From the NCBI GenBank assembly GCA_034336665.1, contig JAPFBE010000002.1, positions 76,573,405 to 76,637,404 on the forward strand: a stretch of DNA of 64,000 nucleotides, written 5' to 3'. Position numbers and translations under genes: made by a program. Position 1 is the stretch's first letter, and every line of letters starts with the position of its first letter. Shown here in pieces: positions 1-13,000 of the stretch. This DNA is from Luscinia megarhynchos. Lineage: Eukaryota > Chordata > Aves > Passeriformes > Turdidae. The notes under the pieces were generated by a model. The model made no database searches, was not told the origin of the DNA, and saw only the letters and a program-made list of their open reading frames with translations.

Positions 1-3000
1 TTATTATAGTGTATAAATTATTATATTGTGTATATATATCTATATGTATATCAAAAAACATCTTTCATGGGCCAAAAGATATAACACTGAAATTGCTGGC
101 TAGGAGTTTTAGAACTGCTTGAACAATTTTAGTCAACTCCAACACCTCAGTTCTGACTTCAAGCTGATGAGAGGCATTGGAGAGGTCTTAAAATTATTTA
201 TGAGATGGAGGGCCACCGCCCTGTATAAGAACTAAATCTCATTTCTTGCACTCCTAAGCTGAGGAGCTAGTCTAAAAATGCTGAAGAGCTGTTGGTTTTT
301 CACATATCTTTGGGGAGTATCTCAGTCTCTGTTATTTCAAAGAGCAATTACATAACAGAAGTGTCAGTCAGACAAAAGGAACTGATGCCTTTTTCGGGAT
401 TACCTAGAAGCAGAGGCCAGACAAAAATACAAAAATGGATATATTTAGTGAAGGGCCTTCATGTACATTAAGGGCAGACAAAGGCTCCCAAGTGGTTACA
501 CAAAAATGGATGATGGTCACGAGTCTTTCAGATTGATTTAAGTTTGGTCTGTTTATATATTAGGGGTCAATCTTCCAATTATGGCTTCAGGTAATGAAGT
601 CATATTCCCCAGTTTGCTCTCCTCCCAATTCACTTTTGTTTATACTTTCTGGGGCCAGAGGCTGTAGGATGTCCTTGAGTTTCAGAACTAGAGGAATAGT
701 TTTGTCTGACCAAGATGTGTAGACTGTGGCTAACCCTTCACATGGAATTTATAGTTATGCACTAATGCAGTACAGGATTTGAAAAATATAAAGGTTAAAA
801 TCTTAAAGCATCACATCAGGACTGAATACAGAAGAGTAACCTATGCTGTTCTGCCTTGAAAGTTCCTTGCCCTTTAAGTGTGTGTTGCCTAAATCTAAAC
901 TGCTGTAATTAACACTAACAACTAAAAGTTGACGAAGGACAGAGGTGGACAATCCAAATGGGTACAGAACTTTTTTCTGGAAAAACTTCAAATATGTTCT
1001 TAGCCACTGCAGCTGCAATACAGGTACAGCTGCAGCTACATGAAGGGTGACTAGGACCTCATCAGACTCCTTACTATCCATCCTTCTGAGGCTTCCTCCC
1101 ATTGAATCTCCAAAACCACAGAGAGAGAGGAGCTTTAGCTTAATCTGGAGATGCAAGTTGACAGATACCCCTCTGGCACTACAGGATTTATTCCTGCATT
1201 ACACATCTGGCCTCAACCAGAAAGGCAGATGGAGAGGTCTCCTTGTTTACCCATCACAAAAGGATGTGAAGGATCTTGAAACCTTTGAAAATGCACTTTT
1301 CAGATCTTCACTGCTGTACTGGGTTAGAGAGGCCCTGGGTATGGAATCTGTGTGTACTTGAGTTTAGTAGAACAAGGGGAATTCACACAGCCAGTCACTG
1401 AACATTTCGTGAGCCTGGAATAAATACAAGCTATCTTCTATTAAAACAGGAGGAGTTAAACCTTGGTACAAACATTTGAAGGAACAATTACATAAGTAAG
1501 GCATGTAAGGAACCATGTACAAAATGCACAGAAGAAAATTATCTTAAGGTAGGTACCTCTCTGCCATCACTCCACAGTGCACATGTTTTGTTATACCACC
1601 CAACTATATATAATGCCTTGGATGCCTTAAGGAACCTACATTTGTAGTAGATGCTCATGTTTAGGGTATAAACTCCTACCCAAAGTGTCATGAAACTTCT
1701 GTTCTAGTTGTTAGATCTGGATTTGTCATCAAATACTTTTGAATAACTGAGATTCGAGTTCCACAGAGCTCCATTTCTCCCAAGGCACTATTAGAGATGC
1801 ATTTGTTTACTACAGCATACACTCAGGCCTTTTATGATTTCTGCTGTAGCTTTAAAGTGTATGTGAAGACCTCTCTTTTTGCTCTATTCAGTCAAGAACA
1901 CTTAGGTGTTCCCATGCAGCATTATCTGAACTCTGGAAAGAAATGCCTCTGTCAGTCACTTTTTGAGCTGAAAGGTCTGGAAATGTCTGACACCCCTTGT
2001 ATTTACTTCTAGCCTCAGAAAATCAGTTGACTTTTGAAAAAAAGGAATAGGATGAATACAGTGAGCACTGAAAGAGACAGGTTATTTCAAGAGGAGAGAT
2101 TTTGTTCCTACATTTTTCTTCTTGCTTTTTTCCAAAATAAAAGGTAAACGGTTATGGTATATGGGTGGAGTGGAAAATAGTGACCAGAATTAGGAGTAAA
2201 TTAGTGGAATATCCATCCTATGTATGAAGCAAATATGCAAAACAAGAGAATTAACATAAAGATGCATAAACATTTTATATGTGAGATTCTTGTATGAAGG
2301 AGCTCTGTGTATGTAATATTTATTTCATAAGCAAAATATAAAAGTGTTCTATCAATACTACAGCACATACCTAGATAGAAGAACACCACGCACTTTTCTC
2401 TGAGAACACACTGACAGATTGTATTTGACATTGCTTAGAATGAGAAAGGCACTTTTCCATTATAAAGGACTTGGGAATGTTGGTCAGTTCCAGTCTGTAC
2501 CAGTGTGAATTGCATAACTTCAGACAATAGATAGAAAGGTGACAGGTAATTTCATAAAACTGGATTTTATCATTTTTAAATCGTCAGTAGCCTCACTCAT
2601 CATTGATTGACAGTGGAAAAAATGGACTTCTGAATCTACACTGTCTGATTCACTTTGCAAGGTGTAGTATTAGAGCAGCTGGGGTAGAGTTGAACACTAA
2701 ATATCAGAGAATCAGGGGTTAAAGATGATGACAGTAACAGAGAGACAAAAGGAGCTGCAGCATACCCGGCTGCTGGCACAATAAAATTTAGCCAATAAAA
2801 CTGTCTTTCTTATCTAAACAAGAAAATTATCTGTCAGTGTTAATTGTTGTATTAGGATCTAGATTAATGGAAGCCTATAATGTAGCTTTTGTCACCTATA
2901 ACTCTATCCTGTTCAAATTTTATGTAAATCCTCACCCCCACGTATAGAGAAATGCTGTCAAGCTGTGGTTTAATTCTGAGAACTCATGCACTCCTCAGGG

Positions 3001-4720
3001 ATGAGGTCACTAATAAGCCTTCCTAAAGTGTTTATCTTTACTTCCAATTAAAATACTTCTGGCCTATGATTTAAATACATTCCTGCCATGTTTGGTGCCT
3101 AATTATTGCAGTGTTGTGACACTGTGGATGGAGACATTTGTGCCAACCTCCTGCAGATAATTCAGAAGTGACACTGACCTATGTGTTTTATTTGTCCTTG
3201 ATGAGAAAGATGCAAAACAAGTAACTATTAATAGTGAGAGATAATTTGGCTCTAAAAATCCCCTTACTTATAATATCTGGAGCTGTTGCATCACATAAAA
3301 AGAAGCATATTCTAACAGAAGCTATTTTTACCTTTGCCATTGTCCTTTTAAATAATGTTATGGTAGCAGCATAACAATGCTCAAACTCACTTTTTTTTCG
3401 ACAGCAATAAAATGTAGAACCATTGTTAAATATACTGCAAGCTCCTTTTTTACAAGAAAAAGTCCTGCAAGTGATAGAAAGAAGCATATAGGGAAGGTAA
3501 GAGACCACATGTAGTGTGACAATTGTGGTTTTCTTTGGTTCTTGCCCTGGTCTGGTTTGCCCCATCACCTCTGTTGGCTCCTGTGTGGTGAGCAGAGAAC
3601 AAGCTTCAGGCTGCAGGCTGCTCACAAGCACTCACACATGGAAGGGGAGCCCATGAAAAGATAAAAATACAGTGCCACTGTCAGAGCAGAGCACAACCAA
3701 AACCTCACTGTTCAGGCACAACAATACTGAGTCTATCAGTAGTAATTGATGAGCATTTTTTTGACACCTGCATTTAGTTTATTTAAAATATTTAATCAGT
3801 CTTATCCTCAAAAGTTGCATCTAAACCTTCAGCAGACCAAACCCTTGGGCCTGTCCTTCTTTTTCCAAGCAAGAACATGCCATAAGAGGAATTTCTGTAG
3901 TCTTGTGTAGTTTAGCAGGTTTCATGTAAGTCTTCCTTGTGGTAATTGTCACAAATACATGAGTAACTTATTTCATTACGTTTTGAACAGGTTGGGAAAG
4001 AAAACAAGAATGTGTGCCTTGGCCTAAAAGTTCTATGTGAAGCATGTTTCTTCATTTTATCTGTCCCAAAAATCTGTTATCTACAGATATCTGTTATCTA
4101 TTATCTAATTTTCTTCAAATAAATAGCTTGCCCTATTGAAATGCTGTTTAAGATGAGTCATTTTGAGGTCTGGGATAACTGCTTTATATATGGTAGTTTA
4201 TAATTCATGTGGTGACTTGTGTGACAAGCTGCTCAAAGGAATAATTAAATAAACTACTTAAAAATTAAACAATGAGTAATTGTGATTTTTTTAAATTCCA
4301 GTCATTCACTAAGGTGTCATTCAGGAATTAGGAGCTTTTGAATTCTGCCTTCTTAAGTCACAAATATCCAAAGATAGTCATGATGAGCTTTGTTCCTGTT
4401 AAAGTAATTAGGGATTTAAAGTAATTAGTAATTTCTAGGATTAGGGACTTCTAGAAATTGAAATATTTTCTTAATTTTTAAAATAATAAATAAATAAACA
4501 TCCCAGTTATTTTATGTACCATTTAATTTTCTAAAACCAGAAAAAAGAAACTTAGCAGTAAATCCAGAAAAGAGAAGAAGATTTTTTCCTGTCTGTGAAA
4601 TATGGTGGAAATTGCCTACCAAGCACATATTTCAGAAGAAAGCAATGTTTGTGGGATGAAATAATTTGGAAGCAACTCTTAAGTTTACCTTGAATTTTCA
4701 ATTCATTCATTCAAAACTCT
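1..4720. other. Non-coding stretch, no gene seen
   Basis: This is AT-rich sequence with stop codons frequent in all frames. The first 58 bases are almost pure TA-type sequence. The longest frames are on the minus strand, 117 codons at 803-1156 and 147 codons at 3188-3631. Neither shows a recognisable domain, and I see no supporting splice pattern. A 13-bp direct repeat, TTAAAGTAATTAG, occurs at 4399-4411 and 4416-4428. I recognise no mobile element here. The stretch could be intergenic or intronic. Confidence 0.65.
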
Positions 4721-4995
4721 GAATTATAAAATTGTAATATAATTTAGGTAGGAGGGGACCTCTGCAAGTCCCTAAACCGACCTCCAAATAAGGTTAACTT
4801 CTGCTGAGGGATGTTGCTCAGAGCCATGTCCAGCTGAGGTTTGAAAGCCTCTAGGATGCAAATTTCACCACCTTATGCTCTGTATTTAGGGTTTTTTTTA
4901 AACATGTATCTAAATGGAGTTTAATTTGGGGCAACCTGTGTTACTTGTCTCTAGATGTTTCACTGTGCACCTCAGAGAGGCAGCTGGGTGCATCT
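4721..4995 (-). mobile_element. CR1 LINE 3' fragment
   Basis: The sequence reads as the reverse complement of the 3' end of a CR1 LINE, the main non-LTR retrotransposon of birds. The end-proximal block has the typical order: a degraded terminal unit, a segment like GGAGGGGACCTCTGCAAG, then TTAACTTCTGCTGAGGGATG, GTTGCTCAGAGCCATGTCC, and a stretch around TTTCACCACC. Beyond 4890 the match weakens but continues through TTTCACTGTGCACCTCAGAG near 4960. It carries no reverse transcriptase; it is a 5'-truncated, dead copy. Many substitutions against the remembered consensus suggest an older insertion. The outer boundary near 4995 is approximate. Confidence 0.85.
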
Positions 4996-7900
4996 TCCCT
5001 AGAACTTCTCTTAGTAGTGATCAGTTGTGATTCAACATCCACATGCATCTTAAATATGATTAATACTGAGGTTATTTATTTCTCATTAAAAATGATTTCC
5101 TGTTTTATTTTTCTGTTAACATCTATTAAAGTGAAGGCACCATATGAGTGACAGTTTATTTGTCTAAAACAACACTGGTCTCATTCCCCTTCCACTTTTA
5201 CTCCTAAATGAAAAGTGAATTAAACTTTTTGCAAGTTTCTGACCTTTGTATGACCCTGTATTTACTTGCCAAACACATGTTAAGGCAGAGCGAAATTGCT
5301 TTTATTTCTGATATAAAACTACACACACTGTGGCCAAGTGCTTTGCTAGGAAACAGTACCTTGTCCATTTTTCACTTTTTTAAAAAGAGAAGAGAATCTG
5401 TTTGTTTCACAGAAATGAAAACTGGACCAGGCATTATTTATAACATCTGCTAAAATCTGGCCAGGTGAGCACATGTAGCATCTCTGGAGCAAACATAATT
5501 TTGTCTATATTTTTTCACCTCTTCTGTGTACTCATGAAGAAATTTCTAAATGTACTGATGGCTTTTTGCATATCAGTAATAAAGAACAAGAGAACAAAAC
5601 AGCAATTGATAATATTATGTAGTCATGCACTATTTCAAGGCCACTGAAAAGTTCCCTGAGTGATTAATCAGCTGAATATTTCATTTTCCTTGGAGGTCTA
5701 ACAAACAATTAACATTGATTAATGAACCAATTTATTTCCTTTTGTGAAAATATAAATTGAAATGAGCAAAGCAGTTGTCTGTCACTAGATTGTCCCAGTG
5801 AAACTAATGAAAAATACAAGCTGAAAATGGGGAAACAAAGATCAGTGTAAGATTCAGACAGGGACATTTTAGCAGCTCCTCTAATCTTAAAGTCTATTAC
5901 TATTTTTTTAAAAAATCTTTCTGTTTCAAATTTCTAAACATAAGTCAGACATACAGTTCCTTGCTGCCAGCAGTGGATGCACAAGGGCTGTTAAAACCAT
6001 AATGCACTCCCTTGCTTTATGACTTGAGGAATTCCTGCTCTTATCCTCACAACCTAGAAAAGTGTGAGACATCCTCAAAAGTGAAAGACAGTAAAGAAAG
6101 TGCTGTGAAGTCTACAGAGGGGATGGCCACTGGGATGCCTTCTGTTTCATCACATGAAAATTTCCTGTAGAGCCCTGGGGCAATAATATTAAACTCCAGA
6201 CAGTCCTTCAACACACTTGGCTTTTTCACTGTTTTTTGTTTACAGAACCATAATGCTTAAAAGGGCAAATCACTGATATTTTTGTCGTGCATCCTTTTAA
6301 ATTATCTCCTTTCTCCCACAATAAGGGACTCAGTTCCAGTTCCCAATGTGAAACAACCTGCAGCCCAGAAATGGCACAAAGAACCAGTGAATGTATAGGT
6401 TGATGCAAGTGTCTGACCTCTGGACTCTAAGATTGCTTCTTAGAATGCTTGGAGAAAAAGCAGAGAAATCAAATAATTGTTCCACAAGTCTATAACTTGG
6501 ACCAATGCAAGTAATAATAATGCTTTTTATTTGTAGAATACATTTCCTGTTCTTTTAAGAGTTTGTCATGTTCTTGTGACAGAACATTTACTTAAGTCTT
6601 ACCAAATACTTTGATTGCTGCAAATATCTATCAGAACCATGCAAAGATGGTGATTATACTAACAATTCTTGCCCTCTGGAAGAGATAACAAGGCAATATG
6701 CTTTATAAACACCTTATCAAATAGTAATTTAATGTGGCTATTACATGGGCAAATACAGGCTAATGAGAAAAACTTGGTGACAGAAATAATTTAGGAAGAA
6801 CAGCTCATTGTCTGGTGAAGGTTTTAGTGTTCTTCAAGCCAAATGTTGCTGCTTGTTACACACATGAGATTTGGTCTGCCTATCCAGAGCTCAATTCTGA
6901 GCTCATTAGAGAGCTTAACAAAACTCATCTTCTTTTATGGTGACTGCCTTTACAGACACTTGGGCCTGACAAAGCACAAAAACAGTAGCAGGTAAATAAA
7001 GAGAACTAGGGAAAGTAAATAGGAAGAGGAGATGAAAAGGTGCTTTATGCTGCTGCATGCAATTAAAGTTAAAATACAGGGGCCTGAGCAGCAGGAGCAA
7101 AGCATAACACACCAGGGGTTTCTTTTTTTCTTTTAACTCTACAGTCTAGGCCTTTGTCTTCCCCCCAGCCCCACAGCTGCCTTCATCAGTGCTCAGAAGT
7201 AACTCTGCCCCTTTCAGGTTTCAGTTCTTGAGAAAAGGTCAACAAGAGGCAGGAGACAACATTAAACAACTCTTCTTTAGCTTTTCTCATCAAACATAAA
7301 GCTAACAGTCTCCTGGTACCCACAAATTTCTGGAGACTGTGAATGCTGGGCAGAGGAGCAGGAGGTCTTAGAAACAGAGGTAGTTAGAGAAGCTGATAAA
7401 GGAAAACAAATAGCTGCACCAAAGAGATCAAGTGAAAACATCAAGTGCAGTATGTTTATCAGGATCTGTTTTCTAAATTCTGGTTTGGTACATTATTTTC
7501 CAATTATTTTTCTAGCTTTTTTCTGTTCCTTGTTCAACGAAATAGTCACAAAAACAACGGCTGAGGCAATGAAATATAATAGAGGGCTTTGTTATAAAAA
7601 ATAAACTGTTTTCTGTTTACAGTGGAAGAGAATTGACTTTGCTTCTCTGCTATTAACACACTGGGCATAGTACTGTGGGACAATCACTATATTTGTACAG
7701 GTTTTAAACCCCTCATCATCCACCTGGCTCAAATCTGGTACAAGCCAGATTGGGATGAGAAATGCAATGTCCCTGCGAAGGGGATGTGCAGAATGGCACC
7801 ACCAGCTGATCCCTTGGTGATCCAGGGACTTGGGCCCCACTTATGCGAGCCCTGCTTACCAAAGGCTGTGCAGAGGAAGCCCAAGGAGTGCATTCTATTT

Positions 7901-9384
7901 ATTGAATATTCAGGTGGGTTTTGGGAAGAGTTTTGTTCTCTGCTGGATATTTCTGTCTGTCCTCACAAGCCATGGCAAAATATCTATTTTCCTTGCAACT
8001 TCTTTATCTGGTAGTTAATAATGGTTTTTAGCATCTCTCCATTTTCCTTATTTGGAAGTACTAAAGCAAATAACTACACAATTAATATGCTATTTTGGTA
8101 AGTAACTTATTCTTGTCACTCTAAGTCTCACAGTCCTCTTCAGGCTACTTTCCTCCTTTAATGTTTTTGAATCCATTCCCACTTTTAGAGAAATCTCAAG
8201 TACATCCATCTTTTCATCCCTGCAGTTTGATTTCTTTTTTCTTTGTTCTACAGTCTGAAATTTTCTCTCAACTCTTTTTGCTTTTCCTCCATAGCTGAAT
8301 AATTTCCTGCATGAATCATAAAGATTATGAGCTAGGCTGAATGCTACAAAATGTAGGAATCCAAGATTCCTCTACAAATAATGTCTGCTACAGGTCTTTA
8401 GTTTTAAACAAGCATACCTGAATTAAAAAAAAATATATTTGCTATCAAGAGTCTATATAAAAATGATGCCACAGAAAATAGGCACTGCCCTCTTCAAATT
8501 TCAAGGAAAGTCCACAATATCTGAATGATGCAGAACAAGTTAAGCCTCAGTTTTTCTGATTCCTAAGGTCCAAGGATGCATTGTCTGAATTAGATTGAAA
8601 ACAGTATATTTAAAGGGACATCAGTCTTTTTGCTGTCACTGCACTGCTCTTTGAGGAGATAAACAATGAGTTTTGTATTAGGAAAAGCAGCCATTCTTAA
8701 CCTCACCATTATTCTTTCCATTCTTCGAATTCTGATTTAAAGTCTTCACATCCCAGTAGAAATTATGGGAGATGTATTTGCTTGTATTTGAAACTGGAAG
8801 AGAATATACATTTCTAAGCTTGCTTTTTTAAAAAGGTTTTATGTTAAAAAAACCACAAAATTGTCATCTTTTATCAAATCTAAACCAGGAATACAGGTAA
8901 AAAAATATGCTTAAGTGAATAAGAAAGAGAAGTCAGGATATTTATGGCCACTGACTTCTCTCTTATTCCCTCTTTCTAGCTTTGCACAGTAGTTTCTTCC
9001 ATGGTTCCTAATAGTGGCCTGAGCTTATTTTATCCATGAGGGGAAAAATCTACTGATCTTTTGATATTTGGTCCTGATTTATTTGAGGGAAAATCTAACT
9101 CCCAGCTACTCCTCTGCTTCCAATTTATGATGTTTCATATTTGATTTCCATCATAGATGGGTACAATGGTTCCAATTTTTTACAATTTCCTCCATGCTTC
9201 CTGACATCTAAAATTTGTTGCTGTCCTTAAGAGAACTGGAAGGCTTGCCATGTAAATCCTGTCTTCAGATTTTCTCAGCATGAAGTCTTTCACATAAATG
9301 CCCTCAGTATTTCAGACAAAAAGAAAATAAATAACCAAGATAAGGCTTTTTACATGGAGCAGTGGAAAACAAGATCTGAGCCTA
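4996..9384. other. Non-coding stretch, no gene seen
   Basis: Plain AT-rich sequence. Frames are all under 85 codons. A modestly GC-richer patch lies at about 7690-7890, where frames are open on both strands (plus 7784-8014, minus 7592-7840). The translations show no known motif and the two-strand openness argues against coding. I recognise no repeat element in this interval. Confidence 0.6.
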
Positions 9385-9472
9385 ATGTAAGGCATCCCTG
9401 CCATGACAGAGGAGTTGGAACTGGATGATCTTTAAGGTCATTTCCAATCAAAACCATTCTATGATTCTAAGA
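9385..9472 (+). mobile_element. CR1 LINE, extreme 3' end
   Basis: A short CR1 3' terminus in sense orientation. The diagnostic run is GGCATCCCTGCC near 9391, then GTTGGAACTGGATGATCTTT from about 9415, AAGGTCATTTCCAATCAAAA, and the terminal 8-bp units ATTCTATG and ATTCTAAG at about 9457-9472. CR1 elements end in such 8-bp repeats rather than poly(A), so the right edge is the true 3' end of the insertion. Only the last 90 bases are present, as expected from strong 5' truncation. The close match to the remembered consensus suggests a comparatively young copy. Confidence 0.92.
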
Positions 9473-9934
9473 AGCCAATTAACTGCAAACAGATCTTGAA
9501 TATAGAAGAAACCAGTTATTGAAAATTACACAAATTAAAAAAAAATAAATCTAAGATACTGTAGGAAAACAGTAGATGACACTTTACATTGTTAGCTTAT
9601 GACCCTCATCCTTGAGAGCTCTAGTATTTCCTGACACTCCTCTGACAGAAGCTTTGGTGAGCATCACCACAGCAGCAATTCAAGGGTGAAAGACAACAGG
9701 AGAACTGATGTTCAGAAGTATATTTAGTGACACAGTGAACTGCTGTCATAAAGAAGATCAAATGAGTAATCAGAAGAATATAGGGTCTTCTGAGATGTCT
9801 GTTTGAATACAAAAAAGCTGCTACACTGAGCAGTCTCTGTTTTAAAAAGTGGGTAGCATTGTATTAGACTGTGTTATCTGAAACATCTTTCTAAATGATA
9901 AAAAATAGTGCAAGATCATGGTCGTGGGATTTTA

Positions 9935-9953
9935 CACCTCCTGAAAGGAGGTG
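9935..9953. other. Short perfect hairpin beside a microsatellite
   Basis: CACCTCCT at 9935-9942 and AGGAGGTG at 9946-9953 form a perfect 8-bp inverted repeat with a GAA loop. It ends six bases before the hexanucleotide array that starts at 9959. No run of T follows and no gene lies upstream, so it is not a terminator. A role is unknown; chance is possible. Confidence 0.6.
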
Positions 9954-9958
9954 GGAGA

Positions 9959-10034
9959 ATTATTCTTATTCTTATTCTTATTCTTATTCTTATTCTTATT
10001 CTTATTCTTATTCTTATTCTTATTCTTATTCTTA
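9959..10034. repeat. (TTATTC)n hexanucleotide microsatellite
   Basis: About 12 uninterrupted copies of a TTATTC unit run for 76 bases. The array breaks down into AATAATATTCTTATTAT just beyond 10034, which looks like decayed outer copies. The lack of interruptions suggests recent expansion and likely length polymorphism. Confidence 0.95.
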
Positions 10035-13000
10035 ATAATATTCTTATTATATGTTTCTGGTACCCTTGGTAGCATCTGCAACAACTAGAATTTAAAAGGG
10101 TACAAAAATATTACATTATGAATCTGCCATGGGTGTAAAATGGACCATGTAGCGAAGATAGAAGCAAGTAGATATAAGTGTTTTAAAGATAAAATGAAAT
10201 CTTCAAGGCTTCATACTAAGAAAAAACAATGGGCATAAGGAACATCTGTAATAGAGCAGCAGGAAATAACTCCATTTGAACAAGAGCCTTAACAGCATAA
10301 AATGAGGCAATGAATCTGACAAATGGATATGTGGGTGCATATTCACTCCCAGCTGGGAGATAAGAATTCTCAGGTTACAGTCTAGCTGAAAAACACACAG
10401 GGGCAGTCTGTATGGATTTGGAGAAGTAAGCAGGGGAATGCATCATCTTTGCCTCACAGAAAGATTCAGATTTACTGACTTTTCTCTTTGTCTTGCACTG
10501 CGAGGAGAGCTAGAGATGGCATAGCTGACTTCCATCCCTCCCTCCCTCCCCACAGAGCTTCCAGCACTGGGTAGAAGAAGGGTTCAGGGCACTGGGAGTG
10601 CATGACAAGAAAGGGCTGTTATTCAGAGTTACACTTGAAAGGGGCATAGAGAGCAACAGAAATAGTGAGAAACTGCCACACAACTCTCGGTGCTGTCAGC
10701 ACTGAAAATGCACCTTAGGGTCCTTAATTCTTGAATGCTTGCACTGTGAAAGTCTATCTTTCAGAGAATAGGTTCTCAATGGTTTTCAAAATTCAGGTCC
10801 TTTAATGCATGAAAATGGACACCAGAATTTGAAGCATTTAAAGTGCCAAGTTACTTCTGAAAAGGTTATTGAGCCTTGGTCTCCATGTATACACACTTAG
10901 AAATCTTGGACTTTGCTTACAAAAATGATTACAGAAACCTTAAGCTCTTTTAAAGCCCTGACTATCAGTGACTGGAAAGTTTATGACCTCTTTTGAGCCT
11001 TGTTGGTGGAAACATAATGAAATACTGCCTTGTTGCACAGCTGACATTTTCAGACGTGTGAATCTTGAGTTTTTCCACATCCTTGATTTCTACAAAAAGA
11101 AAAATCTTGCTGAAAATCCTTACAAAATTTTCTATTAACCCTTTTATAGTCTGCAATGTTAGTTACTGTTGTTGAATTTTCTTCACTTTCTTCGAGGATG
11201 GCATATCCACTTAGAGCTTTACCCTGGACTCTTTGCTTGCAGTTGGATTCACAGCACAAAGTTCCCCTTATTGCATTATGCCATGCATGACTCAGGATAT
11301 TTGGTGAATTAAAGTCACAGTAATAACAAATTAGCATGGAGAAAAGGCATAATAGTGATATTATGCAATGACAAAATGAAGAACTCTTTCAGATATATGA
11401 GCATCTCCTTAAGAGCTGGGATTGAGGAGGGAAAAAAGATAACAAAGGAATGTATGGAAGCAGATTGAATAGCTCAATACTTTGTAGAGTGATATGGGTT
11501 GAAATAGTCCTCCTGCATCACAAGACATTAAACAAAAGCCATGCAGGTTCTGAGCAAAATACTGTGGTAAGGACTATTTTCTGAAAATGCAGCAAGCCCA
11601 ACATGCCTGGGAGCAGTTGCATGACCAACATCTAAAACACCAGCAACAGAAAGTCACTGTAAAATCCAACTCTTTACTCAATTCCATTCTGCTTTGTTCT
11701 GTTGTAAACCCTGTTGAAATTTGCCTGTAATGAAACATGAGAGACCTACATAAACCTGGATATAATTCTCACGGAAGGAGTTAAGAAGAATGCTCACTTC
11801 AGTTTAGCAAAGACAAGGCATTCACTCCTTCATCATTATCTCACTGGTTTAACACCTGTAATATTCCCAAATAATAGACATGCCTTGTGCTCATGCAATT
11901 AAAGCAATATTACAAAGATGGCTGGAGAGTTTAGTGGACAAGCAATGTTATTTTAATTGTGCATTCCATTACTGTCCATTGCTAAACAGGAAGTATCATG
12001 CAGTCATTGAACAGGAACAGAACATTTCAGGTACAAGGCAATACTTTTCAGAAATGACAGGATGAAACTGCAAGGGCACAGAAACACTGTGAATTTTTTC
12101 CCTGAGATACTGACATAATCAAGGGACTAACATTCCCTGAAATTATGTGAAATGCAGGCAGATACCTGTGAAGCTGAAAAGAGAGGGCTGTGTCATTCAA
12201 AGATCTGAGACTTTGGAAAATTTGTGTTCAGAAAAGTCACTTTTACATGCCCAGAGAGTGGGTAGGAAAAGAGTATGTAGATTAGAGTCTGAATATTTTT
12301 ATAGTTGGTTGTTTTTCCACTCTCTCCTTACCATTCCCCTTCAAAGGAAGGTAGAGGAGAAGTTTGAGTGATAGTTCCACATCCTCCCTTTCCAACCAGA
12401 CCATTTGAAGTCCTGGTGGGTGAGGTATTTGCAGCTTGAAATGAGCCATTTGAGTCATATTTCACTGAATGGAGTTAGGAAATTCATCAGACTTCTGAAG
12501 GCAGCACAGCCTGCGTGGTCAATATGCAATAGCCAGTTAAGAATTTTACAGAACTAAATGTCAACAGAAGGAGGCAAAGTAAGGCGAAAATCTGAATAGC
12601 AACTCTGGAAAAAAGGAAATATTTTAGAAAATATGAGTAAGAGGTAGGCAAGAAGTTTATATGTGCAAAATAGTTGCCAAATAAGGTACCAAGTAAGAAA
12701 ATGCCTCAAGGATATAAGATGTAAAGGAACCTATAAGAAAACATTCAAATTAGATATTACCCCATTTGGAAGCAGAGCAACAGACAGAGCAAATAAAATT
12801 TCATCTGCTACAGGAATAGATGTGCTTGAAAATAACTATTTCAAGGTGCAAGTCATTCACCCCTCCAAAAAAATAAGCCATAAAAAGGAATAGACTCTCT
12901 CAAGTTGTCAGACCACCAGCCTCTTCTGAACTCTATCCTTCAAAGAGAAGTTTCCTTCTCCAAAGAGTGACATATTCTGCTGCTGTAAAGTCATTTCACT

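Noticed and set aside
3188..3631. 147-codon cysteine-containing minus-strand frame
   Set aside because: The cysteines do not form a pattern that I know, there is no signal peptide or domain, and no support from neighbouring features.
9935..9953. Hairpin as an intrinsic terminator
   Set aside because: There is no following T run and no gene upstream, and the host is a vertebrate.
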